Source: Hortaea werneckii (lineage: Eukaryota > Ascomycota > Dothideomycetes > Mycosphaerellales > Teratosphaeriaceae). Taken from it: a DNA stretch of 64,000 nt. The notes under the pieces are model-generated. The model did not search any database. It worked only from the letters and a program-made list of their open reading frames with translations, and was not told the origin of the DNA. Below, in pieces: positions 54,244 to 64,000 of the stretch (position 1 is the first letter of the stretch; each line of letters begins with the position of its first letter). The stretch spans positions 1 through 64,000 of the forward strand of contig JBAOKB010000062.1 of NCBI GenBank assembly GCA_037044905.1. The letters are read 5' to 3'. Both the position numbers and the translations under genes were made by a program.

Positions 54244-56980
54244 ATGTGGGAGAAGGTGGCATGAACTTCGGCTGGCTTTTTGTGGAGAGGGCGGATTTTC
54301 TTGGACTGGCTTTTGGTTGCGCGGAGGACTGAGATGGGGTTTTGGGACACGCGGTCTCATCGACATGCGAATGCTGATAGTCTGTCCAACTTTGCGGGCT
54401 CCAGAAGTCAATGTGGTTACGTAGATTGGAGATGCAAGTGCACATGACTTGATTTCATTTTGTTGTTGACGATTCTTTCAAGAAACTCATCCAGTACAAC
54501 AATGCTCCCCTGAACGTAGAAGTGCCATCACCCAGGGCAAGAAAGGAGGGCAAGTATGGTGTTTTCTGCAAGACAGACCCTGTCGCCTTCAATGCTCTCC
54601 CATACTCCACTATGTGTGCATTTCAACACAGTGCGACTAGGGAACTTGAAAAAGAAGCTCTTCTCAGAAGAAACCTTGTAGCCATCAAGACTCAAGTGGA
54701 CGTCAAGACATGGATCTTCCCATACAACGCGATCAAGGTGCTTGTGTCGAGAGGTCTTGAAGGAGACTTCCGCGGCCATCAATGTCTTCATGGATGTAAC
54801 AAGAGACACACTCGCACGAAGAGGGATCAGGGAACTTGCGCAAACCATCTTTCCAGACGATCTCACGTAGCAACCTACCTCCGCACGGTAGAATGGAAAC
54901 GCGAATAAGATGGCAAAGAAGAACTATGAGAAGTCATGTACCAGCACAGAAAACCAGATCAGGACATGGTGGAAGGACGAAAGAGAGAGCGAAAAAAAAA
55001 AAAGAAAAAGGAGCAGAGGCCATTTGATTTGAAGCTAGAAGATGGCTTGCAATTTTTATCAGCAGACAACCAATCGGTTTGAAATACGTACGTTGTTGAT
55101 TTTTTCCAGATCCAGATCCAGGGAATTTTGTCGTTGCTGCTCGCTGACCGCTGACCGCTGCCGCTGCCACACACAGAAACGAGGGACAAGAACATAGGAG
55201 ATATACGTACGTTGTGTGGGATCGAAATCCAGGGACAGGCGTTCGAAAACGCTTTCCCATTTCTACGCGCGGGTTCAATCGAACCCACGCGCGAGTGAGC
55301 TTTTCCGGGATGGGCTCCCTGTTCCACGTGTGTGGCTTAGTGGATAAAGCAACTGTGTCTGCCGGATATATCAATATATACACTGTTTTCTGCGCCGTGG
55401 ATCAGCCGGGGCGGGACTCGGGTCTCCTGTTGCATCCTCAGGCGCCAGTCCTTGCTCTGTTTGTCGCTCTTGTTACTCCCATGGGCAGGGGATGGTGCGT
55501 ACTCTGATGGTTGGACGGCCGCAAGATCGGCCTCTGTATGCTTCGACCTTGGAAAAGTTGATCCGTCTAGTATCTGCATCTTATATGACTCGACACTTCC
55601 TTTGTTCCTTGTTTGATGCTGAGCGAAGACATCTTACAACATATACCCTCCGTCACTGGCTGTAGTGGCTGTCATGAGCCTTCAGAAGATCGCTGACACC
55701 CGCATCATGCTGCTCCAGCATCCTATGCGATGCTCTGCTCGAGGAGAAAGATATTGCTCCTTCCCTTGCTCTCCATATGTACCGTTACGGTGTGACGTTC
55801 TCTTACCAGCGGCTCTCGACTTGTTGCAGACGAGCACCAATCGCGATATTGCTACTTGCCTCTGTACCCCAGCCCGAACGACCGGTGAGCCACGCATAAT
55901 GACACGGTAGAAAGACCATGTCACCATTCAGCTCACAGCATCCTCAGTATGCGCTGAAGTAACCGTGAAGAGAAATCCTCTGACCATGTCTGTTACTGCA
56001 GGAAGTGCGTCTTATATGTTCTCGGCGCCTGGCCTAGCTCCAGAACACCTTTGAAACCTTTCGGTGCGCCGCAAAGATTCGACGAAAACAGTCCTTCTCA
56101 CGGCCATATTGAGCTTTGTAACGCTGGTCGCGCTCGCTACAACCACCATCTCACGCGTCTCGATCGTCTTTGCCCATGAATTCACCGCCCTACCGACCAA
56201 GAGACTCCGTGTTTCATCTCTCAGATCTGCCAGAGCGAAGACACCATCCCAAATGAACCGCAAAATGTCCATAAGAAAAGAGCTAGAGATGGGCAGGAAC
56301 TCTCGGGACAGTGGTACAAGCGCGATAGAATCGAAGGCAGGACATCGAGGAGAAAGTGCTGGAGCTCTCCTGCCCCATCAGGCGAGAGACAGCCGCTCAG
56401 GTAAAACAACGCTTCACACAATGAAGTGTTGCTTGCCATCTCGCTTTGAAGGGTTTGAAGTTAGTAGAGACACTGGATGTCAGACACTACAATGAGAGCA
56501 ACATTCTGAGACACTTCGGTCTGGCTCCAGAGTCTCACAACATTGACAATGAAGCAAAGGCGCGTGAAAGGCTGGCGAACGTCTACGCCGGAAAGATTTA
56601 GATCTTTCGCGCTAAGATGAACTGTCTGAACACCAGGATATGTTGTGTGTTCGAGATAGACATCCATGTGAAGTATATGAAAGAAACGTGTCTTACTCCG
56701 GCTTCCTCTACAAGATGACATCCAAGTCCAAAAGCTCCCGTCCGTACCGACCTCTCGTGAAAGCATCGTGTCCGGCCGTTTCCCTATCCTACATTAAACC
56801 CGTGCGCATATCGCTGCACTCGATTTGCGTATATCTCGCGTCGACACGCAAGAACGCGACCTTATCTCAATACGATTTGCAGGCTTTTTCCTCCGGTCCG
56901 GGACTGCACGAATTTCTTTGCGCATACAACACCTTGATAGACATCCCGCATATAGCACCATCTTCTGCAGCACGAGCGGT
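54244..56980. other. Intergenic, 2.7 kb, nothing recognised
   Basis: Contains short frames on both strands (for example 54522-54908 plus and 54528-54866 minus) without motifs, an A-rich run at 54994-55010, and a hairpin listed separately. Confidence 0.45.
55266..55293. repeat. Near-perfect hairpin inverted repeat
   Basis: Arms CGCGCGGGTTC (55266-55276) and GAACCC-A-CGCGCG (55281-55293) pair with one bulged base around a four-base loop. The arm GGTTC/GAACC also resembles a Pol III B box. It stands 50 bp before an A-box-like TGGCTTAGTGG (55332-55342). Confidence 0.6.
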
Positions 56981-57670
56981 ATGCAGAATTATGAGGAGCT
57001 CTCCCGTAAAGAACTGGACCAGGAAGTTCGTCGCCGCCGCCTCTGGACCAAACGAGGCAAGCCCGCCACGGCAACATATATCCGGCTGTTGCAAGACGAC
57101 GACGAGAAACAAGCCGCCGAGAGTAGCGCAGCAGCTTCCGTAAATGCGAATTTGGTCGGCGTCAAGCCAGGCACCGTGGCGGGCTACAGCAGCATAGGGA
57201 ATGAGGTGGCGTATGAGAAGGAGACTGATACCCTCACCCTCACCTTCCGCACGGCAGGTGAGCTAGCAGCATGGATGGAAGGCAATAGCAAGGAGAGAGT
57301 GGAAATACTACCAAAAGCGCAAATGGTCATCATCACCATGTCACTGGGATACGATCACGCCTGTCCTTCGCCTGACGCTAGACGTGGTACAACGCAAAGC
57401 CTTCCTGGGACGTTTACCGCAGAGCTGAAGAGCGGAGAGTACAGTATCAAATACACCATACATCGCGCTGATGCATGCGACTGCTCCGAGGACGTGCTGA
57501 AAGAGGATGCCGACGACAACAATGATGAGCTGAAGGTGGTATATCAATCGGTGAGACGCGCTGTCATCAAGCGCAATTCTCATAAGGCGACGATTCCGAA
57601 GTACGCCACGAGCTTCGAGCTGGCTGTTGGCTCCGGTGAGGCCATAGTGTTTGCCGGAGGGGCGTGGTAG
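56981..57670 (+). CDS. Orphan protein with a SAP-like N-terminus, 229 aa
   Basis: ATG at 56981 (MQNYEELSRKELDQEVRRR). The first 40 residues (YEELSRKELDQEV...LWTKRGKPATATYIRLLQDDD) follow the helix-turn-helix pattern of SAP domains, which bind DNA in nuclear proteins; the match is by eye. The rest is a beta-rich region ending ATSFELAVGSGEAIVFAGGAW with a DACDCSED motif in the middle. One exon. The frame is open upstream to 56825 but lacks an earlier ATG. Confidence 0.6.
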   Translation: MQNYEELSRKELDQEVRRRRLWTKRGKPATATYIRLLQDDDEKQAAESSAAASVNANLVGVKPGTVAGYSSIGNEVAYEKETDTLTLTFRTAGELAAWMEGNSKERVEILPKAQMVIITMSLGYDHACPSPDARRGTTQSLPGTFTAELKSGEYSIKYTIHRADACDCSEDVLKEDADDNNDELKVVYQSVRRAVIKRNSHKATIPKYATSFELAVGSGEAIVFAGGAW

Positions 57671-58762
57671 CGACATCGAGGAGGATTAGTTGGGGAGAGA
57701 GTGAGCTTGAATGACGATGCTGCATTGCGCAATGTACGAAGGCAATCTGGTGACTTCTTTGGCAGTGTCAAAGGTCGCGATCGATGGATGTCAAAGAACA
57801 CAATCGATAGGAGCCAGCAGGCGGAGAAGAGACAAGTGGCAGTGCTCATCATCGATCAACTGTACCTGCCCAGCGCTTCTTTGCAGCTTTTCGCGCAGCC
57901 TCCAAAGTACTATATCAATTCTGTGGGTCCATCGCTGTATGCACGCTTCTGTTTTCTGCTCCTTGCCTCAATGGCCTTCCCAAAATGGGGTCCAGGAAGT
58001 TGAAAGTCCGCCATGCAGGAAAGACGGATGAGCTGCCGCATCATCAAGTCTGGATGAAGAAAGCGTGGGAGCTGGATCGACTTGGAGGCAAGAATGCCGT
58101 GCAATACCGTTGGCGGAAGCGCAGATAGCTCTGTAAAACTGTTGAATGACGCGTCTTCCTTTCAACGCCTGCTCTGATGTCCTCCTCGATCTAGACCCCA
58201 AAGAGACCCTTCTTTTGACCTCGCTCTTGCCTGGATAGAGGCGGTTGAAACGGCGCCAATGCAGGTCCCTTGCTGCCTGCCACTAGCTGCCGCGTCAACA
58301 GCTCCACCGTGTTGACTCTTCAAAAGCTCAGCTCCCCCCCACTTGTCTTCATCTTCCTTTTCTCACCCTTTTTTCAAACCAGACCAGCAACCATAATGCT
58401 CGTCGACGACCATCTTCTTTACCATCCCTCATGGGATCGACCAGACCCAAGACCAGCCGAGCTGTACAAGCCACCACCTGCCTGCCTGCGGCCGACCGTC
58501 AACAAACGCCACCATTCGGTGTGTGCTCTGCTCCGTCTGCTTTGGCAGACTGAGAGCCAAGCTGTCAGCAGGCGCGACGCGTCGGTATGGTCACTACTTC
58601 CCGTCCTGCTCTGGAATCATGCTGACAGCGACACCGTGTAGCTTGGTTTTTGTCCAGGTGACAGCTGGGCGGATTACGGATCTGTTCGGCTGAGGGGGAG
58701 TGGGGAGACCGTAAGTACATCATCCTCGATCCTTTGTCGCATCATAAACTGACACTTCCATC
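57671..58762. other. Intergenic, possible 5' remnants of the Mei2-like gene
   Basis: 1.1 kb. An ATG at 58396 (MLVDDHLLYHPSWDRP) opens an 81-codon frame with a Pro-rich start that could be the lost beginning of the next remnant. Otherwise nothing recognised. Confidence 0.4.
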
Positions 58763-59363
58763 AGAGGTCTAACAGACTTGGTCTCCTCGCTTTCCTTCAG
58801 CCGCAACTTGATCGATTCGCCCTGGAGCTTCAAAGGCTCCGATCGCAAGTCTGTGGTTGTGAAGCCAAGATACAAAGGCTCAAGTCACCTTCCGGTACTT
58901 GAGTGAAGACGTGAGTTCCTTCTTCTGGAGTCAAGTGCAAGACTGTTCGCTAACACGTGCGCCAGTACGATTGGGGCAAGAAAATCTTTGGTGCCCTGGA
59001 AGGGCAAGTCTGCTGGCGACGGCAAGGCCTTCGTATGCTTCGATAATCTGCGCGATGCAGGCGAGGCATTCAAGCAAGTTGAGATGCTTGGCAAGGACTG
59101 GGTCATCAAGCACGTGACCCAGACCGAGTTCGCTAGCAATATCGATGCCGGCAATGCGAAGGATGGCACCACGTTCTACTTCGACGCCAACAAGGCATGT
59201 GACGCCGCTCGCGTCACGGCCGAGAAGGCCGGTGAGCTACGTGCCTTCACCGAGATACCCTCACGGTATCTCTCTCGAATTCCGCGTCGAATACTATGCG
59301 ATTAGCGACGCGAAGACATTGATCGAGAGGGCTACTAAAGAGGGCCCGGCCATCCAAGTGTGA
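58763..59363 (+). pseudogene. Remnant of a Mei2-like RNA-binding protein
   Basis: Pieces in different frames read like successive parts of fungal Mei2-like RNA-binding proteins: SFSRNLIDSPWSFKGSDRK near 58800, then AFVCFDNLRDAGEAFKQVE and KDWVIKHVTQTEFAS (an RRM-like helix and following strand) in the frame of 58988, then after a shift near 59265 FRVEYYAISDAKTLIERA in another frame to the stop at 59363. Some gaps could be introns, but no pair of splice sites joins the last two pieces in a usual way. The family recognition is by eye and moderate; the fragment is only about 150 residues, much shorter than a full Mei2-like protein. Confidence 0.45.
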
Positions 59364-61187
59364 CTGGTCCCTCCGGTCTTTACCCCGAAAACCAAGAGCC
59401 GAGCCTCTCGCCTTTACCTCGCCATGCAGGGTATTACGACCATCAGCACATTTCGTGACGAAGGCTTACTGGTGACTGGAGATGGAGGGCTGCACATCGG
59501 TGATAGCTTGGGTTGCAGGGTTTTATTTGTGTTGCAGTAATGTAAATCATCGCTTTTCTCGCTATCGCTTCGTGTCGCTCATCGCAAATGCACTTTATTC
59601 GCTCCAAGCATGATTTTCATTTTGAACCGTCTCCTCGTCACACAGCCGTTTATATCTTTCCACAGGGGACTCCAAGGTTCAGAGGTCTCTTGCCGCGTAC
59701 AATTGCGCTTTCGATGAGCCGCCTGGCTCATCTGGTCAGATACTTGTCACGGCACGCGCATGAAATAGATAACGCAGACAGACGCAACAATGGGACTGAA
59801 TCAGTATTCTGAGGCTTCTGGGAGGCTGGAAATTCATAGGCGTTGCTTTCAGTCATGGAGTTTGAACGCATTGGCATGGAGAGTGTGAGTATGCTTTCCT
59901 GTACGAGGTATAGACCGTACCGCGCTAATCGCCATGTGTCTCGTACTGCAAAGCCCTCCTCGCCAAATCGCAAGATCTCTCGCCTGAAGTGCTTTCCTCC
60001 GTGGAAGAGCGGCGCCTTCTTCGCGATCATTCCACATGGCTCTTGGAGTATGCGGCAGGAGAGCCTTCTGGTCCATGAACCTCTTCCCGTAGCCTGTAGT
60101 TCGAGAATCTCGTCGTTCCAGTTCGCCGTTCCCATGCCCAAGCTGATTCTTACGCGTTGTCTCGCCGTGAATCATCTCGATCAAGCCCGTGCTCCTACAA
60201 TAGTGCTCCTGGGAGCGTGTGTGATTGGGTACAAGCGAAATGACGCCCCTTGCGAGCGAGCTGCCTGATGGACGGAGCGATGGTATGAGGGCTTCTTATA
60301 ATGGCGCGGACGTCGCTGGAGAGATCACTGCGGAGCTGGCCTGCTGTCAACGCTCGTTTGGGAGAGGGCGGACGGCTGGAAGGTGTTTGGATTGCGGCCC
60401 CGAGGCTTCGGGCTGTGGATAATATTGTGGTTCAGGGGAGTAGCTAGTATGTACTCCAATGGACGGAAGTCTGTTTCGACGGGCTAGAACGTGTTTTCAG
60501 TGCTTTCTCTGGTGTTGCAGCGTACAACATGACGTGTCTCTCTGGTGCCCTGCCAGATGCTACAGTGTTTGCATCTTCTTCTTCCATGGGTCGACCCCAT
60601 GGTTCTGTGAGCTGTGGCTGGAATGTCCTCAGGGCCATGAAAGCGAGAGAGCCTTGCGTTCTAATCGACAGAGGCTTCTTGTGCGTGCTTCGTGACGATG
60701 TACCTACCACCACGGTGTACCTGCTGCTGGCGTGGATGTTCTGTTGTGTTCGCATCGAAAGTGCAGAGACTCAGTACGTTGTCCATTCGTACGCACGCGT
60801 TAAAGCACACAGACGGCTCATAGTTGTTGCTGCTCGCCCATGCCACCGGGTCTGCTGAGGCGTAGAATAGATACACATGCTGATATATCGCAACCCAGCG
60901 ATCCTCGCCCTGCTGCAGTAATAGAGACAGCACGCAGGTGAACAAAATCCAGCGTCCAAGTACGTTCCCGCATCTTCCCGCCGCCCTCGAGGTCAAGTCT
61001 TGGCAAACGTCTTTGTGGCGGAAAGGCACCCATTTCCGGCTTTTTAGCCCTCGCGTTTTCGAATCCAGACCACCCGACAACCAAACAAAGAAACACACGT
61101 TCCACTTCCAATCAAAGCAACACCAATCCATCACGACTTCTTTGTTCTCTACAAACCCCAACAACATCCCCAAGTCTCGAAGCAACA
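59364..61187. other. Intergenic, 1.8 kb, nothing recognised
   Basis: Short overlapping frames on both strands, none with motifs. Confidence 0.5.
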
Positions 61188-61679
61188 ATGAACACGGCCA
61201 AGGCCCTCTTCCAGCGCGCCCTGCGCCTTCCCAAAGCAGCAACCAGTGGCCAGACGCGCCACTTCACCACCTCCTCCCCCGTCCTCCGCGCGCCGAACCA
61301 TAGGCGCAAGGGCTATACGCCGCCCTCATCCTTCCCCTTCCCGCCGGAGCCCCTGCCGACATGGTTCAGCAAGCCGCGCAAGCTACCCAGCGGCGTAGCG
61401 ACCTGGGAGATCGTGCTCGTGCTGGGTCTCCCCGTCATCATCATCGGCTGGCTTTACCGCCAGGAGCGGCCGGATGATTGGGAAAACCCGGAGAAGAAGT
61501 GGGAGAAGCCGGAGCCGGTGGAGCTGGTGTTGCGCGTGAGGCGGCCGTTCTTCAGAGTGAGGCGCCCCGTCGCTCGCCCTGCTCGCCCGCCGGTCTTTCG
61601 CGAGCTCCCGAGGTTTCCTGGCAGGGAGGAGCGCGTGAGGAGGGCGGCGAAGCTTCTGTGGGAGTTTGGCAGGAAGTGA
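61188..61679 (+). CDS. Small predicted mitochondrial membrane protein, 163 aa
   Basis: ATG at 61188 (MNTAKALFQRALRLPKAAT). The N-terminus is an Arg/Ala/Leu-rich amphipathic helix ending TRHFTTSSPVLRAP, a typical matrix-targeting sequence. One membrane helix follows (ATWEIVLVLGLPVIIIGWLY, near residues 80-100), then a charged stretch and an Arg/Pro-rich tail. The layout resembles small inner-membrane subunits or assembly factors; I cannot name it. Confidence 0.75.
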   Translation: MNTAKALFQRALRLPKAATSGQTRHFTTSSPVLRAPNHRRKGYTPPSSFPFPPEPLPTWFSKPRKLPSGVATWEIVLVLGLPVIIIGWLYRQERPDDWENPEKKWEKPEPVELVLRVRRPFFRVRRPVARPARPPVFRELPRFPGREERVRRAAKLLWEFGRK

Positions 61680-64000
61680 GAGGGAGGGCCGTGGGCATTG
61701 GACCCCGTGGCAAAGGAAGGGTGAAGTGGAGATGGGTCGGGATGGGGACGTATGGGAGAGGAAAAGCGGTTATGGGATACTTAACCGCGCGCCGCACGAA
61801 AGATGAAAGCCATATGGCGCTATGGCGGCCTACCTTTGACAGAGACAGCATAGCGAAGACCGAGATCACGCGAGCAACGGGCACGAGCATTACATGACTA
61901 TAGACCACGACCAATAGCACAAAGACCTGCCCATTCGGCGATGATGCGCATGCTGGGGTTGGAGACGATTGAGATCCCGGAGCATCAGCACCGGCCATAG
62001 GGCACACAGTGGGCGACTACGGCGCAGAGAAGATCCAGCAGCGACACGGAGAGGCGAAGAGGATACGGAACGCCATCCCGATCCTCGACCCTACGGCCAA
62101 TCCAGGTGCGACATCATCCTTCGAGCAGCGGCGGCCATGAGCAGTATACCAGGCCGGAGAGTCAAGTGAAGAGCCGCGCATGCAATACCGTCATGGGCGG
62201 GAATACAGCACCCAGTAATCGCGAGCGCACTTGGAGACGAACGTCAATCCCAGGGGACATCGACACAGAAGCATGAAGATCACGCCGCATGTCCTTTACC
62301 AGTCTGCGGCAACCAAGTCGGGAAGAGAAGTTGAGGTTCGATCATGTACCGGCCAGAAGGCTCACAGTACCCCAAAAGAGCGAGGGACCATGCAGACAAC
62401 ATCCGGATCTAGGCCAAGAAGAGTGCCGACGGACAGGCCTAGAGCCCGGTATAGCGAGCGAAAGCTGTCATGAATCAAAGCACCGGCCAAGAGGCTCACG
62501 ATGGAGGGCGCTGAGGAGAAGTCCAGCAGTCGGAGAGCAAGGGTATTCCATCCTTTTTGGCCTGTCCGATTTCCCACGAAAGTCGCATGTCGAGAGTGTG
62601 GCTCGACTCAGACGCATCCATATCCGAGGTTCCCAGAACCAAGGTCACCACGGTTTGGCGTCCAGAGAGAGAATGTAGGTGTTCATCCGACCACATCTCG
62701 AAGTCCTCGAGGAGCGACAACATCAGCGAGCAGAAGGACTCAAGCTGAGCTGTGCCGGCACATTTGGCTGCTGAGCGCTGAGCCAAGACGACGAAACAGC
62801 TCGGGAAGAGGTATCCTCGTGTTCGTGGATGGGAGTTGGATATCATTCCCAGACTCCCATTCTTTGCCTGGCCAGGAATGGAGGGAAGCGATCAGGAAGA
62901 AAACACGTTCGGTGGCAGGACCATTGAGCAAGGTACTCAAGCCGGGCCGGATCCTGCAACGCAGTCCAGAAGTCCCAGACCCACCCAAGGGCTCAACGAG
63001 CAGGGAGTCCGTCATCCAAGCCCGACGAGAAAGCGAGTCGAAGACCTCGAAGCAAGAAGAAGGACCAGCCATGCGAGAAGAAAGAATGAAACATATGTCG
63101 ACAGGACCAGAGCCCAGACATGATTACAAGCAGTTGAAACGACTGGACTTCGGGGAGAAAAGACAAAGAGAGGAGAGGAAAAACATAGTGAGGGAGTGGA
63201 CCATAGCGTGATCCCGACCGCCATCCCCGTTCCTCTCACCAATCTTACCAGGATTCCCGGATTTCCCAGTCGAACTCTACTCCAGGCGAGAGGAGCACCA
63301 ATCAGCACATCCAGAATCAGCCATAGCGCCCGCCGGTGGAGGACAATTTCCGGTCAGGAGCAAGGCGAATCATGGCCCAGTCTCCAATCATCACAACCGT
63401 GGGCCCCCGGGAAGAGTCTTCCGCGATCGTTGGGAAACACCATAGCGCCCTCGGTATGTCCGGTGGAGAAGAATCCCTTGGCATTCCTGTGGGCCGGGGG
63501 GGAGCGGGTCACGTGCCCCTAGCCAGTGGCGTCTAATGATGACATGCTACACCGGCCACGGGTCTGATGTCGACGGGGGCTGTCCTGGCTTCTTGGATTA
63601 GAGCTCTCTTCTGTATGGAAGACTGTAGGATCCCGAGCCGCTGGTGGTTGGATACGGTGCAGGGCTTTGACCACACTGCCTGTCAGGTGCTCCACGCTCA
63701 GAGCTCCTGGGCCGGCTGAACTTAGTATAGCAAGCCATTCGATTGCACCGGTCGGCCCTGTCCAGTATCTCCATGTAGACGTGGGCCAATGGGCTCACCA
63801 CGATCATGCATGGGATATTCGTCGCCGAGTCCGGCGATGTGGGTGTGGAGAGATGTCCAGATCCTGTGTCCAGCTCTTTCTTTGTCTCCGGCGACTGGCC
63901 GGCGGCGGGACTGCTAAGCTCGACAGGCCCATGTCAGCCTCGTTGGCATGCTGTCAAGAGATGTAGGGTCTTCTGGAGATGTGATCGATACCGCCGATGG
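61680..64000. other. Region with no gene that I can support
   Basis: The plus strand from about 61950 to 63550 is purine-rich and unusually poor in stop codons, so several open frames of 100-236 codons overlap there on both strands (for example 62501-63211 plus, 62496-62846 minus). None has a recognisable motif, and composition alone explains them. CCATAGCG recurs near 63203, 63322 and 63441. Confidence 0.4.
63598..63913 (-). CDS. Possible terminal exon of a gene running off the window
   Basis: A minus-strand frame ending at TAA 63598-63600 has coding-like text (ETKKELDTGSGHLSTPTSPDSA, IVVSPLAHVYMEILDRADRCN). Upstream, GCTGAC followed by TTAG at 63914-63917 would serve as branch point and acceptor. 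No family recognised; it could equally be chance. Confidence 0.25.

Noticed and set aside
55321..55440. Possible tRNA gene
   Set aside because: Only the A box matches; no cloverleaf or properly placed B box can be drawn.
1..64000. CRISPR array, rRNA genes, Starship captain or intact transposase
   Set aside because: No regular spaced repeats, no rRNA sequence, and no tyrosine recombinase, integrase or transposase motif seen in any frame.

Overview
This window is the left end of a chromosome from a filamentous ascomycete. It opens with CCCTAA telomere repeats, and the genes have short introns of about 47-85 nt with GT...AG ends and CTAAC/CTGAC-type branch points. Gene content (telomere-linked RecQ helicase, fungal heme-thiolate peroxidase, GPI-anchored aspartic protease, quinate-type MFS permease, BTB paralogs) and gene style fit Dothideomycetes, probably the Mycosphaerella/Capnodiales side; that placement is inference, not proven by the sequence. 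Positions 1-45 are not genomic: they match the flank, barcode 8 and second flank of the Oxford Nanopore native barcoding adapter, so the chromosome end was assembled from untrimmed nanopore reads.

Subtelomere (46-7.5 kb): 20 telomere repeats, a duplicated 39-bp subtelomeric unit, then a telomere-linked RecQ-type helicase transcribed toward the telomere. Its helicase body is intact, but its N-terminal zinc-finger part is cut off by two in-frame TAG codons and one frameshift. An interstitial telomere repeat at 5.77 kb may mark the inner edge of this unit. Next comes an aminoglycoside-phosphotransferase (AIM9-like) pseudogene whose reading frame is largely preserved but carries at least four TAG stops, as expected of repeat-induced point mutation (RIP) rather than random decay.

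Gene-bearing accessory region (8-64 kb): a divergent protein kinase, a 97-aa orphan, a pisatin-demethylase-like P450, a DEDDy 3'-5' exonuclease with a Cys-rich tail in a second exon, a GFA/CENP-V-type zinc protein, a secreted S28 serine peptidase, a mitochondrial membrane protein, an amidoligase with a frameshift, a GPI-anchored aspartic protease, two BTB paralogs arranged tail to tail, a disordered nuclear-type protein, a mucin-like single-pass membrane protein, a four-helix MARVEL-type protein, a heme-thiolate peroxidase/peroxygenase, a head-to-head pair of small orphan proteins, a quinate/sugar MFS permease, a zinc alcohol dehydrogenase, a Cys-rich orphan, a SAP-like protein, a Mei2-like RNA-binding remnant and a small mitochondrial protein.

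The genes do not form one obvious pathway. Secreted or surface proteins (S28 peptidase, aspartic protease, peroxygenase, mucin-like protein) and detoxification or catabolic enzymes (P450, ADH, MFS permease, GFA) suggest a host- or substrate-interaction subtelomere. Intergenic distances are long (often 1-2.7 kb), as is common near fungal chromosome ends. A 54-nt G homopolymer at 41.1 kb and several single-base frameshifts call for caution about consensus quality.
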